Positions 1 to 10,794 of a stretch of 64,000 bases of DNA are shown here, one piece after another. Both the position numbers and the translations under genes were made by a program. The stretch's first letter is position 1. Each line of letters starts with the position of its first letter. This DNA is from Physcia stellaris (lineage: Eukaryota > Ascomycota > Lecanoromycetes > Caliciales > Physciaceae), in NCBI GenBank assembly GCA_018902385.1, contig JABSSW010000035.1:434001-498000 (forward strand), in the 5' to 3' direction. Below the pieces are notes generated by a model. It searched no databases. It was not told the origin of the DNA and saw only the letters and a program-made list of their open reading frames with translations.

Positions 1-1855
1 GTTCCCGACAAGCTGAAGATTCCATTAAGCGCAGCTTTAGTGGTCGCGGTGATTCTCATTGGCGGATTCGCTAGCGCCGAGAGTCAGGACAACACTCGAG
101 GCAATCGCGCTGTGTCTCTCTTTGGCCTTGCTGTGATCATTTTCGCCATGTGGGCTACATCGAGAGATCGAAGAAAAATAAAATGGCATACCGTCATCGT
201 GGGAATGTTGGTACAGTTCATCGTTGCCTTGTTCGTCCTAAGGTCAGGGGTTGGCTGTAAGTTTCTCCCTAACATCAACACTGTATGTGTGACTGAATGG
301 ACTGTGGTAGTTGATATTTTCGCTTTCGTGTCGGAGCTTGCCAGAGATCTTCTAGGCTTTGCTGATCAAGGAACCTCCTTCCTGACGGCTGAATCGGTTC
401 CTGCCCTTGGATGGTTCCTTACAGGTGTTTTACCAGCCGTTATATTTTTTGTTGCCCTGGTGCAGCTCCTGTACTACCTAGGCTTTATTCAATGGTTCAT
501 TGGGAAATTCGCCGTCTTCTTCTTCTGGTCTATGCGCGTTTCTGGCGCCGAAGCCGTGGTCGCAGCAGCCTCACCCTTTATTGGACAGGGGGAATCAGCA
601 ATCCTGATCAAGCCTTTTGTGACCCACCTAACACAAGCGGAGCTGCATCAGATTATGTGCTCCGGTTTTGCAACGATCGCTGGAAGTGTCCTTGTGGCGT
701 ATATTGCTCTGGGCGTCAACGGGCAAGCGCTCGTATCTTCTTGTATCATGAGCATTCCAGCAAGTCTAGCGATTAGTAAGCTTCGATACCCCGAGTCTGA
801 GGAGACCCTTACAAGTGGGCGAGTGGTGATACCGGATGACGATGAGCACCGTTCGGCGAATTCCCTTCACGCGTTTGCCAATGGTGCGTGGCTGGGCCTT
901 AAGATTGCTGGTATGATACTCTCGACTTTACTATGCATTATTGCGCTCCTAGGGCTCGCAAATGGCCTCCTTACTTGGTGGGGTCGTTATCTCAATATCA
1001 ACGATCCTCCTTTAACTGTGGAACTCATCGTGGGCTATATCTGCTATCCAATTGCCTTTCTCCTAGGGTACGTATTTTTCGAGCCTTATCTTTCTACCCA
1101 GCCCCTCAGTCACTCGCCCCGGATCATATTGAGCGCCGGTTTCCTTTCTATTTTGTGTCTAGTATCATCCCAAAAACCGACCAAACGGGAAACGAATAAC
1201 CTGTAGCTCGACTTGGGACGAATACCGGATCCAACTTTTCATTCATACCACATCCAAGTCGGAAAACCCAAAAAGGGTAACCTTGATTTGACAAAGAGTC
1301 TATCCCGTTTCGACCATAATTTGCGTCCAGGGCGAGTGCATTAGGCCTCAAGACAAGTTTTCTCTGCGATCGGCCAGAGACATGGCTCTTAGCCAACGTA
1401 TACTCGAGGGTTGCAAAGCTGACTCTTGACTCATGAATAGGGTTCCGCGTACTCCTAATGGAGACATCCTGAAGGTTGGCCAATTGATTGGCACTAAGCT
1501 CATTGCTGTAGGGCGAATCCCCTCTACAACTTGACCTCTTGATCGCTGACGTTGAGCCTCACAGAATGAGTTCGTGGCTTATAAGGCACTTCAAACCGAC
1601 CCAGGATATGCTGATCTGTCCCCTCGATCCCGTCTTATTGCCACCTACGCGCTGTGCGGGTTTGCCAATCTCGGAAGTCTTGGAACTCAGATAGGGGTTC
1701 TTTCACAGATTGCCCCTAGCCGTAGCGGCGATGTGAGCAGGCTGGCAATATCAGCATTGATCGCTGGTGCTCTCAGCACCTTAACCAGTGCTAGCATTGC
1801 AGGGCTTCTTGTTACCGATCAGGCTGCATACTTTACGCCAAGCGCAGCTAGATAG
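1..1855 (+). CDS. Concentrative nucleoside transporter (CNT/NupC family), 5' partial
   Basis: Imports nucleosides across the plasma membrane by cation symport (known for the CNT/SLC28 family). The gene enters from the left edge. Exons: <1-1067, 1441-1507 and 1565-1855, giving 474 visible residues; introns of 373 and 57 bases have GT/AG ends and keep frame. The protein shows repeated hydrophobic segments and family signatures: [12 protein letters not shown] in the central gating region, then [14 protein letters not shown] and [20 protein letters not shown] near the C-terminus. Reading through the first intron gives a false stop at 1206. The first intron is long for this locus. The N-terminus lies outside the window. 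Confidence 0.9.
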
Positions 1856-2502
1856 ATGCTGATATCAGTAATCGAAAGTTGATAGTCAGCCCCCACAATG
1901 GGGTGAGGACTCGGAACACTACATCAGGTCTATGGAAGTATATCTCTAATATATGTATGCACGGGACATCTAGAGGCATCGAGTCAGTCAAGTGCTCTGG
2001 ACAGGAATGGATGCTAAGCTGAAATATATCCAATGTCAAGTCACGGATACTCGTACTCTTCTTTGATATATCATGTGTGGGGTGGTTTGGATAATGTAGT
2101 GACCTTTCAAACTGGGTGGTTAGCCTGTATTACGGTATCCTAATATCAAGAAGCAAGCTTGATCAAAAGTATCCATGGTGGACAACGACTTGACCCGCAC
2201 GCTGGTACCTTATTAAGTATTGTAGTGAGACCGACCTTGTGTGGAAGGCCACTGTACGGATACTTAACGTGAACGGCCCGCTAGCGTTCAATATGCAAAT
2301 GCCAAGACTTAAGCCCTAAATAAGCGTGCCGAGCCTACACAGAAACTTTCGGATCTGAGAATCTGCCTCTACAAGCCTTGAAAAAGAATCTGTATCGCGA
2401 AACGCGCCATCGGCATAGCATTCTCGTTGAAGATATCAAGGTAACTAGTTAGGAGGAAACCCCATCTTGCAAAGACTGACAATGTAATGTGCAGCAGCGA
2501 CA
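1856..2502. other. Intergenic, RPL31 promoter and leader
   Basis: No coding region is supported. It holds the RPL31 promoter with an AGCCCTAA motif (separate entry) and perhaps a leader intron ending just before the RPL31 ATG (possible donor GTAACT near 2441, acceptor TGCAG near 2493). Confidence 0.5.
2312..2319 (+). promoter_or_regulatory. AGCCCTAA motif, candidate Tbf1-type ribosomal-protein promoter site
   Basis: AGCCCTAA lies about 190 bases upstream of the RPL31 start. ARCCCTAA is the known Tbf1-type motif of ribosomal-protein promoters in several ascomycetes. Seen: the exact match. Inferred: that it is used here. Confidence 0.45.
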
Positions 2503-3223
2503 ATGCCTCCCCGTTCAACACCTCAAACGAAGCCCAAAGCCACCAAGAAGCAAGCCACTCGCTCTGCTATTGCCGATGTCGTGGCCCGCGAATATACCAT
2601 CAATCTACACAAGCGGGTATGAAGCTTCACATTTCCATACCCAATGCAGCCTCGTTATCTGCGCATGGGTGCAAGAGGCGGGGGCAATTCAATTAGTTTG
2701 ATGAAGTCCACTGCAACCAAGACCCTCTCGTTTGAGAGGGTATTTAGGACGGAAGACTGATTCCAAGATGCGATGTCACAGGTACATGGCGTGAGCTTCA
2801 AGAAGCGAGCACCGAGGGCGATCAAAGCGATTAGGGAGTTTGCTGTCAAAGCTATGGTTCGTTTGGCCTTAATCTCTTTCCGTCATCCACAATCTACCCC
2901 TACCAGGCTGGCGTAATATTGGGAATAATGGAGTACTATGTATCTGACATTGCGATGTTCTCCATCACGGCTTTCCATTCTTCCATCTCCTGTGCTAATT
3001 CCACCCCGCATTACAGGGCACCTCAGACGTCCGCCTAGATCCACAACTCAACAAGAAAGTCTGGGAATCCGGCATCAAAGGAGTTCCATTCCGCCTGCGC
3101 GTCCGCATTTCGAGGAAGCGTAACGATGAGGAGGGCGCGAAGGAGAAGCTATACTCTTACGTGCAAGCGGTCAACGTCAAGAACCCCAAGGGCCTGAGTA
3201 CTGTTGTGGTTGAGGAATCCTGA
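2503..3223 (+). CDS. RPL31: 60S ribosomal protein L31 (eL31)
   Basis: Structural protein of the large cytosolic ribosomal subunit near the tunnel exit. Exons: 2503-2616, 2782-2856 and 3017-3223, giving 131 residues. Introns of 165 and 160 bases have good GT/AG ends and are longer than the roughly 50-base introns elsewhere, as is common in ribosomal protein genes. Signatures include TRSAIADVVAREYTI, HGVSFKKRAPRAIK, DVRLDPQLNKKVW and VPFRLRVRISRKRN. The start gives the usual short basic N-terminus (MPPRSTPQTK). It ends VVVEES, close to the usual family end. Confidence 0.96.
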
Positions 3224-3766
3224 GCATGGAAGGTGTGGACGGGCAATCAGCAGGATGGAAGATAGAATTGTTGAGATATGGCATTGAAGATCTCCGAGAC
3301 TTTCTTGCTAATCAGCGACAATAAATTCATTCAGATCTTCTCACTTTTAGCCAACGAAACAAATACTGTGACGATGATGCTTCGATTGTAAAGTTCCGCA
3401 CTCAAGCGGTGTAACATCTTGGCCGAATCTAGGATCTTTGAAATTCCTCAGTCTAAGATGCCTCAACGCAGATCAGGAGTTCCCGAACACACATTGCCAA
3501 CGTTCGGTCATTCAGTCTTCTAGGATAAAATGAGAGAATTGGGTAGGTCTATGGACTCATCTGGTATCTTGAAAAGGAGTCACAACGAAGAATGTGATTT
3601 AATGGCAACCACATAAGAAGCGAATCAGGAAATCAATCTTATTGGAAAAGTATGCCTTCAAAGTCTGAACTCTGCGTGAACGCCAACGCTATGCAGCAAT
3701 CCTTCCTTATGCGTTGCAGGTACATGTTGGCCTCCCTCTTTTGACACTGTAAGTCAACCCTCATAC
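3224..3766. other. Convergent 3' intergenic region, RPL31 / CHK1
   Basis: Lies between the convergent ends of RPL31 and CHK1. I see no gene, repeat or structured element. Confidence 0.5.
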
Positions 3767-5437
3767 CTAAGTCTGAGGCCTAAGGACTGCATCTTTGCAA
3801 TGATAGACAACACTCTTGAAGAACCTTCTCCATGCCAAGTTATCGCCCTTAGCCTTCACAAAGTCTATGGTTAGCAGACGGCCCTCAGCATATTGTGTTG
3901 ATTCAATCACTATGTCTCCGCTCAAGGGGCATTTTCTGTTGTCGGACGTCCGGATTTTGATCCATACCGTCTCGCTGCTGCCGCCCATCGTAGACTGCGG
4001 TGCCGAGCTAGTGGGAACGCCGATTTGATGTAGGGCTTCGGATAGCGTTGAATGGAGCGTCGCCAGAGGCCAGCAAGAATAGAAACGATTCTCGTGAGCC
4101 GAGAAGATGTCCTTGAATTGGCGGGCAAATTGCGTCTTGCTGATTGGTACAGAAGGCGTAGCTGAAAATTGAGACATTGATGGTTCTTCGGCAAGCCAAG
4201 TATCCCAACCGTTGCTTCCTGTTTCCATGGCATTGCCGGCATCTGGCTGACTGGCTGACATGCCATCAATCGCAGCCATGCGCGGTGGTCTTTCCCAGTC
4301 AAATTCTATATCATTCACTATAGTCTCTGGCTGAGTAGAGGAGAAGCGTTCCACGCCATCGACGTCCATGGCGCCTGAAGAGCGTTGACTTCGCTGTGAT
4401 TGCGAGGCGATAGGGTCTTGGGAAAAGTCGACCTTCATGCTCTCGAACATTTGAGTAGCCAGAGCAACTGGATCGGCAAGCTTGCCCTCAGGGGTAAGAT
4501 ATTGATTCTTCCTTGTGAACCACGGATGCTGCCGAACGTCTGCTAGGGAGAAACGTTGTCGAGGTTCAACTCTCATCATGCCGCGCAACAATGACAGGGT
4601 CTCTGCAGGTAGATTCTGCCACAGATCGTCACTTGGCCGGCCATTGCTGGCCACATAATCATGGAACTCGTAGCTCGAGTCCAGAGGCTCGTCCCAGGGC
4701 GTATTACCCACAAGTAGTACAAACAGCACAACACCACATGACCAGATATCTACCAAGTCTGCGGAGTAGCCGGATCCAGACTGCTTTGCTTGCCTTGAGT
4801 CACAGGTCAAAACCTCAGGCGCAGTGTACGGCGGGCTTCCACAGCTTGTCGCGCAGAGCTTCCGAACCCCTTTGTACTCAAACAGCGTAGCCAGGCCAAA
4901 ATCCGCAACCTTCAAATTGCCCTCTGCAGACAGAAGAATGTTCTCCGGCTTGATGTCTCGATGTCCTACGCCCTTCGAGTGCATCCAACTGACAGCGCCA
5001 ATTAATTGGTTGAAGTAGAGGTGGGCGATATCCTCACCGACGCCGACGTCAGACTCGATCTTATCGAAGAGGTCACCACCTTCGGCAAGTTCCATTGCTA
5101 TCCATCTCCACGTTGGATCTTCTTCGCTACGGAAGAACTGAACGATGTTGGCGTGTAAGCCCAAGTGTTGGTGGAGCGTGATTTCAAGGGCCAACTGCTT
5201 CGCGGTTACTCTTCCATGTCGAGTTGCGTATTCCTTGTGTATAAATTTCACTGCGAAGACGGGCTTGGAGTCATGTAGCGGTACAGCCTTTTTGATGCTA
5301 CAATTCAGCAATCAGTCTTGAAGTTGAAACGAGCAGGAACATGCTCACCAAGCATATGCGCCAGACCCTATCGTTTTCGAAATGACACGAAATGGTACTT
5401 GAGTGGGCAGCGGCGCCAACTGACTGTGTGCTATCAT
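3767..5437 (-). CDS. CHK1: DNA-damage checkpoint kinase Chk1
   Basis: Ser/Thr kinase acting in the nucleus downstream of ATR to block mitotic entry after replication stress or DNA damage (known for the family). Exons: 5437-5349 and 5297-3767, giving 539 residues; the 51-base intron splits a Cys codon. The N-terminus holds the glycine loop TIGSGAYACIKKA; the catalytic loop HRDIKPEN is near residues 142-149, DFGLAT near 162, then a TAPEVL segment. A linker rich in SQ/TQ sites (SQSQRSQRSSG, SSTQP, SASQP), typical ATR/ATM targets, precedes a C-terminal KA1-like regulatory region. It is divergent from the E2-C gene across 387 bases with an ACGCGT site. Confidence 0.93.
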
Positions 5438-5526
5438 GTTGACCCTTACGTCTTCAGCGTCTCCAGCCGCCTCCAACTCCTGAAGAAATGCACCCAGCGG
5501 TGATACAGGCGGCTGACACGGCCAAG

Positions 5527-5532
5527 ACGCGT
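5527..5532 (+). promoter_or_regulatory. ACGCGT, candidate MluI cell-cycle box
   Basis: ACGCGT sits in the 387-base divergent promoter between CHK1 and the E2-C gene, with a related TCGCGTTT about 16 bases further on. ACGCGT is the known MBF target in fungi for G1/S transcription. Seen: the motif. Inferred: use by MBF. Confidence 0.4.
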
Positions 5533-5824
5533 TACTTGCAGCTTCAATCGCGTTTCAACACGTCCAACCTGCAGTGGTTTGATGAAAGCTACGCTAATAC
5601 GATTCCGGCCAAACGGTGCCGTTGCCATGAGGGTAACTCCGTAAACACAAGCAAATGTCGTCTGCTTTAACCCCATGATCCTAAGTCTCACTCTCCACAA
5701 AGAACATCTCAATCTGTATTTCTCAAAGCATCCAAACTATCAAGAAGCCGCATAACTCCGCAAAACCAGACTACTTTTGTCAAAAAGCATCGACCCCCAA
5801 GAGGTAAATTGTTTATTCCTCACC

Positions 5825-6514
5825 ATGAACTACGAGATGGAAGACTCTCAGAACGCTGCGCCCGGTCATGCGACGGTACATGAAGCTTCAAAGCTCTCCT
5901 CTTCGTCTCGTCGGCAGGATGCTCAGAGCGTCACAAAGCGGTATTGATCCCTTTCTCAGTCCACCGCCTTGGTTCATACCTCTGACGTTTGCCTCCAGCC
6001 TTCAAACAGAGCTTATGCAGCTGATGATGTCCTCCACACCTGGAGTGTCCGCTTTCCCTGATGATCCGAACAACCTCCTCGCATGGACTGCAACGATCAC
6101 TGGACCCGCCGAGACACCATATGCCAACCTCATCCTCAAGTTGTCCTTCGTCTTCCCCACCAATTACCCCTACGCTCCTCCTACTGTGCTCTTCAAAACG
6201 CCCATCTACCATCCGAATGTCGACTTTTCTGGGAGGATTTGCTTGGACATACTCAAGGACAAGTGGAGTGCCGTATACAATGTCTCAAGTGTGCTGTTGA
6301 GCTTGCAGAGTCTTTTAGGAGAACCCAACAAGTAAGCACTTTCTTGCCTTCTGCTTCATTCGTTGTTCAGGAACGTTATCGAGCACATCGTTAAGACATA
6401 TTTTCTTACAGCGCAAGCCCCCTCAATGGTCAGGCAGCAGAGCTTTGGGAGTCAGATCCAGCAGAATACAAGAGACTCGTGTTAGCCAGGCATCAAGATC
6501 TTGACGATGAGTAG
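5825..6514 (+). CDS. UBC11: Ubiquitin-conjugating enzyme E2-C (UBE2C/Ubc11 type)
   Basis: E2 enzyme that works with the anaphase-promoting complex to ubiquitinate mitotic cyclins and securin (known for the UBE2C family). Exons: 5825-5940, 5999-6331 and 6412-6514, giving 183 residues with 58- and 80-base introns. The UBC fold is clear: a TGPAETPY segment, [17 protein letters not shown] near residue 110, catalytic Cys about 120 in [13 protein letters not shown], then [18 protein letters not shown] and AAELW, which are diagnostic of E2-C. A variable N-terminal extension of about 38 residues precedes the fold, as in the family. Shares a divergent promoter with CHK1. Confidence 0.93.
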
Positions 6515-7193
6515 GAAACCTAGCAGTTCGCGTAGCTTGGGATAGATTTATGTAGGGGTAACGGACTGGGTAGTTGCATTGCTGGCGCGGGCATGGTTTG
6601 CATTGCGAGACGGATGATGTACTGCTGTTGGTGTTAATTACATATTCAAACAGCGTTCAGTCGAGACCCTACTCTGAAGCGCGCCGGCCGCACGTATCGA
6701 ATGTGCTGCCACCCTAAGAGCAGATGATTGACTTACACTCAACGTACATACGAAGCACGCTTGTTCACACATTGTCGTTCGGCACGAATGTTCTTAAAGG
6801 GGCTTCATTCACTATATAATACCGTAGTGTAGCCCATGCTGACGGCTTCTTATGGGTTTGTTGAAAATCATTAATGATTTTTCAACATATTCTGCCTGCA
6901 GGAAAAACTATTTAGTTCATGAGAATTACGGTATACGGTTCACACATACCATGGTAAGCTCGAACAGAAACCGATGCTATAGCGGCGCAACTACGCCTAC
7001 TCTAGCAATACTGAACATGAGATGAGTGTGGCTCATCGACTTTGCCTGACTGCCGTACATTCCGGAAAGACAGTCTTCGTGCCGCTCGATGTCAGCTATA
7101 GCAAAGGCACCTGCAATATCAATGGCGGCAAGGTTTTGTATCCGCTGAGACCGCCATCCCGAGTCTTGGAGCTCCAATTTCGCTAACTGCTGT
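6515..7193. other. Intergenic, 3' of E2-C and of the bHLH gene
   Basis: No coding region is supported. A near-perfect palindrome is at 6860-6886 (separate entry); the rest is unremarkable. Confidence 0.5.
6860..6886. repeat. Near-perfect palindrome with no loop
   Basis: GTTGAAAATCATTAAT is followed by its reverse complement with one extra T, sharing ATTAAT at the centre. It can form a hairpin or cruciform. It lies between two convergent genes, so terminator or transposon-scar roles are possible but unproven. Confidence 0.6.
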
Positions 7194-7619
7194 TCACCCA
7201 AAGCTCTTTCGACCTTCCAGATCATCTGCTTCAGCATCCTCAGTGTGATACCGGTGCCGCCCTGGAACGAAGAACTTTGCCCTCATCTCCGGATCAACGT
7301 AACCGCCACGTCTCTCAATTTCTTCGATCATCCGTTGTCCGTCTTCAATCTGCGAGTGACCATAATCAACAAGCTTCTCCAGCACCACAGCTTCACTCCT
7401 TGCTTTGCCCCTTGTACCGGGCACCATCTCCGACAAGCGATCGAATTGCTGCCTCAGAAAGTTTCGACGGTTTTGTTCCGAGGTAATGTGATTTGTCTTT
7501 TTCTGCTCGTCGGTCAAACGAGGTTTTTCATGGTCCTTCTGTACAATCGGCTGATGGAAGCTGGCGGGAGACCCAGATGTCGATGAAGCTTGAGCAGCGT
7601 TAGAAGGAGGAGTATTCAT
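7194..7619 (-). CDS. Small bHLH transcription factor, Ino4-like
   Basis: Nuclear DNA-binding factor of the basic helix-loop-helix class. The start at 7619 is the first in-frame ATG after the upstream stop (MNTPPSNAAQ), giving 141 residues and no intron. The basic region NHITSEQNRRNFLRQQF has the His-Glu-Arg pattern that reads CANNTG E-boxes. After a short loop (MVPGTRGKARSEAV), helix 2 is VLEKLVDYGHSQIEDG. It resembles the small Ino4-type partners of phospholipid-gene regulation, but assignment to INO4 is inference. Divergent from HIS4 across 366 bases. An upstream exon cannot be excluded. Confidence 0.8.
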   Translation of the reverse strand: MNTPPSNAAQASSTSGSPASFHQPIVQKDHEKPRLTDEQKKTNHITSEQNRRNFLRQQFDRLSEMVPGTRGKARSEAVVLEKLVDYGHSQIEDGQRMIEEIERRGGYVDPEMRAKFFVPGRHRYHTEDAEADDLEGRKSFG

Positions 7620-7680
7620 TTGGGGCGTAGGATTCCTGCTGGACGGCGGCAATTACTTTACGAGTGACGTTTGACCAGCG

Positions 7681-7687
7681 TGAGTCA
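7681..7687 (+). promoter_or_regulatory. TGAGTCA, candidate Gcn4/CpcA (cross-pathway control) site
   Basis: TGAGTCA lies about 300 bases upstream of the HIS4 start and 62 bases upstream of the bHLH start. TGASTCA is the known site for the Gcn4/CPC1/CpcA activator, which induces HIS4 on amino-acid shortage. The match is exact and the gene context fits. Confidence 0.55.
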
Positions 7688-7915
7688 GACCCATACTGGT
7701 CTTCTCTCACTTCATTGCGCAAGGGCAATCGCTGAATCGAGGGTGGTCTCGAAGTTGTTTAGAAAGTCTCCTTTTGAACCGCCCTCGGACCTCAATACAA
7801 CGCTAATTGTAAGCTTGTGTTTATCGTATTTTAATGTACGGACACAGTCATGTCGACCAATGAATAATCAAGCAACACCACCTAGACAGTCAAACTTTTG
7901 TGTTGTCATTTGGTA

Positions 7916-7940
7916 AATGCAAGCTTTGAAAGCTTGCATT
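7916..7940. repeat. Perfect inverted repeat, 12-base arms, 1-base loop
   Basis: AATGCAAGCTTT, one G, then AAAGCTTGCATT. It lies 46 bases upstream of the HIS4 ATG, so it may be in the 5' leader, where it could form a stable hairpin. Confidence 0.65.
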
Positions 7941-7985
7941 GTTGTCCGTGGGAAGTAAATACGCACTCAAGTTCGTTCATCCATC

Positions 7986-10794
7986 ATGGCAGAAAGTTTC
8001 CTCGTACAATTGGATCTTGAGGAGGTGCAAGATCCTGCCCGAGAAGGCACACATTTCAATGTACTTTCCTACGTCGGTGGCGCACAATTTGTTGTGACTC
8101 CAAAAATTTCTCTCGTGCAAAGGCGTTCCTGAAGTCTTCGTTCAGATATCTTTCTATCTGCTGCGATGCCGTTGCTCTAGACTTCCGTATTGTCGATATC
8201 ATCTCCCTACTTGACAATGGAGCGTCTAAAGTATTCGTTTCCGAGAGTCAATTCAGTAAAATCGTTAAAGACAAAGATTTGGCCGATCTCTCCCGTCTCG
8301 TAATTACCCTAAATTATAATGACCTTTTCACTCAGCCAACAGGTACGGCGAACGAGGTGGGAAACCGTATACAAATTTTAGGTATACCTGCCGATTGCGG
8401 CGTTGCTGTCAATGAAGTGAGCTCTCTAAATGCCTTTGAGAAACCTGGTACAGGGTCAGGGGTTCAACGGACCTGCTATGTCAAATTGGCAGAAAACAGC
8501 TTGGAATGTTATAAGCAGACCATCGCTAAAGGCCATGTACCTATCATCTCAGCGTCATGGCTTACAGTGGACCCGGAGAAACATTCACAAAAGATTCCCG
8601 CCTGGAGCTTAGTTACGAGTGCAATACACAGTGACCGTGCTGATGGCCTCTTTCCTACCGCAGTCACGGATGAGCGTGGAATTTGCTTAGGTTTGGTCTA
8701 TAGTAACCACGAAAGCATTGAGACAGCTCTCAAAACTGGAAGCGGTGTATATTGGAGTCGATCCCGGAACAAGCTCTGGATTAAAGGAGCGGAGAGCGGA
8801 GATACACAAGAATTGATATCTATTCGATGGGACTGCGATGCGGATGCTCTCCAATTTGTCGTGAGACAGAAAGGTGATGGTATGAAAGACCAAATCACAA
8901 GATACACAATAATCTAATAACACCTAGGATTCTGCCACCTGAAGCGCTCGACTTGTTTTGGCCCTTACTCTGGCCTTGCACGTCTTGAAACAACCTTGCA
9001 AGCCCGAAAGTCATCAGCGCCTGAGGGCTCATATACAGCTCGGCTGTTCAAGGATCCGAATCTACTTGAAGCCAAGATTATGGAAGAAGCGAGTGAGCTT
9101 TGCGAAGCTGAAAGCAAAGAAGACGTAGCCGCTGAGGCTGCCGACCTTCTCTACTTCGCTATGACTCGGTGCATTTCGGCTGGAGTATGCCTCGAAGACA
9201 TCGAGCGTAACCTAGACCTCAAAAGCATGAAGACCTCAAGAAGACCAGGCGATGCCAAAGCCCAATGGGCCGAGAAAGTAGGTCTCACGAAAAAACAGGA
9301 GAAACCGCAAGCGAACGGTCTGTCCAAGAATATGCCAGACCAAGAGATTGTCAAGGAAGCTGCTTCGGTACCAAAGAGCGACGAGGATTCAGCAGGGATA
9401 ATTGAAGGGAGCATTCGAATGCGCAGATTCAAGACCGCAGAAACAGCTGCGAAGACTCTTCAAGCTGCATTGCAACGGCCTTCGCAGCGGTCTACAGACG
9501 AGATCATGAGAATCGTCAATCCCATCATCCATGAAGTTCGATGTGGCGGAGACGCCGCTGTCCTAAAGTACACACACAAATTCGAAAAAGCCACCTCGTT
9601 AACTTCTCCTGTTATGCGCGCCCCTTTCCCACAAAGTCTGATGCAGCTCCCGCCAGAGACCATCGAAGCCATCGATGTCAGCTTTGAGAATATCCGCCGA
9701 TTTCATGCAGCACAAAAGGACCAGAAACCGTTGCAAGTGGAGACAATGCCTGGGATCGTCTGCTCCCGCTTCTCTCGACCTATTCAATGCGTTGGACTTT
9801 ATGTGCCTGGTGGAACTGCTGTGCTTCCTTCAACAGCCTTAATGCTTGGGGTGCCTGCTATGGTGGCAGGATGTAAATCAATCGTCTTCGCATCTCCGCC
9901 TCGGAATGACGGCACCGTCACGCCGGAGATTGTTTACATAGCCCACAAAGTCGGGGCCGAGAGTATTGTTCTTGCGGGTGGTGCTCAAGCCGTAGCAGCC
10001 ATGGCATATGGCACAGAAAGTATCACCAAAGTTGACAAGATTCTGGGTCCTGGTAATCAGTTCGTCACTGCGGGAAAGATGATTGTTGCAAATGATACAA
10101 CTGCAGGCGTAAGTATCGACATGCCTGCCGGACCGAGCGAGGTACTCGTCATAGCAGACGATACGGCCCAGCCGGCCTTTGTAGCCTCAGACCTTCTCAG
10201 CCAGGCAGAGCACGGTACTGACTCGCAGGTGGTGCTGATTGCGGTGGATCTCAATGAGGACCAGCTGAGCGCCATTGAGAAGGAGGTGCACGTTCAGGCC
10301 AATGCCTTGCCGAGAGTTGACATTGTGAGAGGTGCAATCGAGCACTCGGTGACTCTCGTGGTCGAGGACATCACAGAGGCGTTGCAATTAAGCAATCAGT
10401 ACGCACCGGAACATCTGATATTACAGGTCCGCAACGCAGAGACAGTGGTGGATATGGTGCAGAATGCTGGAAGCGTCTTCATTGGGCCATGGACTCCGGA
10501 GAGTGTAGGTGATTACTCCGCTGGTGTAAACCACTCGTTGCGTAAGTCCTGCAATCTATTCACAACTGGCGGAGTATGCGAGACTGATCATACCGATAGC
10601 TACTTACGGTTACGCGAAGCAATATTCTGGCGTGAACCTCTTCGTTTACCAAACACATTACCAGTTCTAATTTGACCAAAGAAGGATTGAAGAATGTCAG
10701 TGGAGCCGTCATGCAGTTAGCAAAAGTGGAGGAATTAGAGGCCCACAGGCGAGCAGTGAGTATTCGGCTCGAGCATATGGACCAGTTAGGATAG
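7986..10794 (+). pseudogene. HIS4: Trifunctional histidine biosynthesis protein HIS4, frame broken near both ends
   Basis: Phosphoribosyl-AMP cyclohydrolase, phosphoribosyl-ATP pyrophosphohydrolase and histidinol dehydrogenase (steps 2, 3, 9 and 10 of histidine synthesis). Segments: 7986-8879, 8928-10541 and 10600-10794, with introns of 48 and 58 bases. Cyclohydrolase: GSGVYWSRSRNKLW, SGDTQELISIRWD, then FCHLKRSTCFGPYSGLA. Pyrophosphatase: EEASELCEAESKEDVAAEAADLLY. Dehydrogenase: VGLYVPGGTAVLPSTALML, ILGPGNQFVTAGK, DMPAGPSEVL, LLSQAEHG. Two breaks are not explained by introns: near 8115-8120, where residues about 45 onward continue in another frame, and near 10635-10637, where an AC seems lost before TSSFTKHIT. 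The roughly 2.4 kb between is open and well conserved, so recent loss or base errors are equally possible. Confidence 0.85.

Larger units (their letters stand above)
7620..7985. other. Divergent promoter, bHLH / HIS4
   Basis: Non-coding stretch holding TGAGTCA (7681-7687) and a perfect inverted repeat (7916-7940), both listed separately. Confidence 0.5.
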
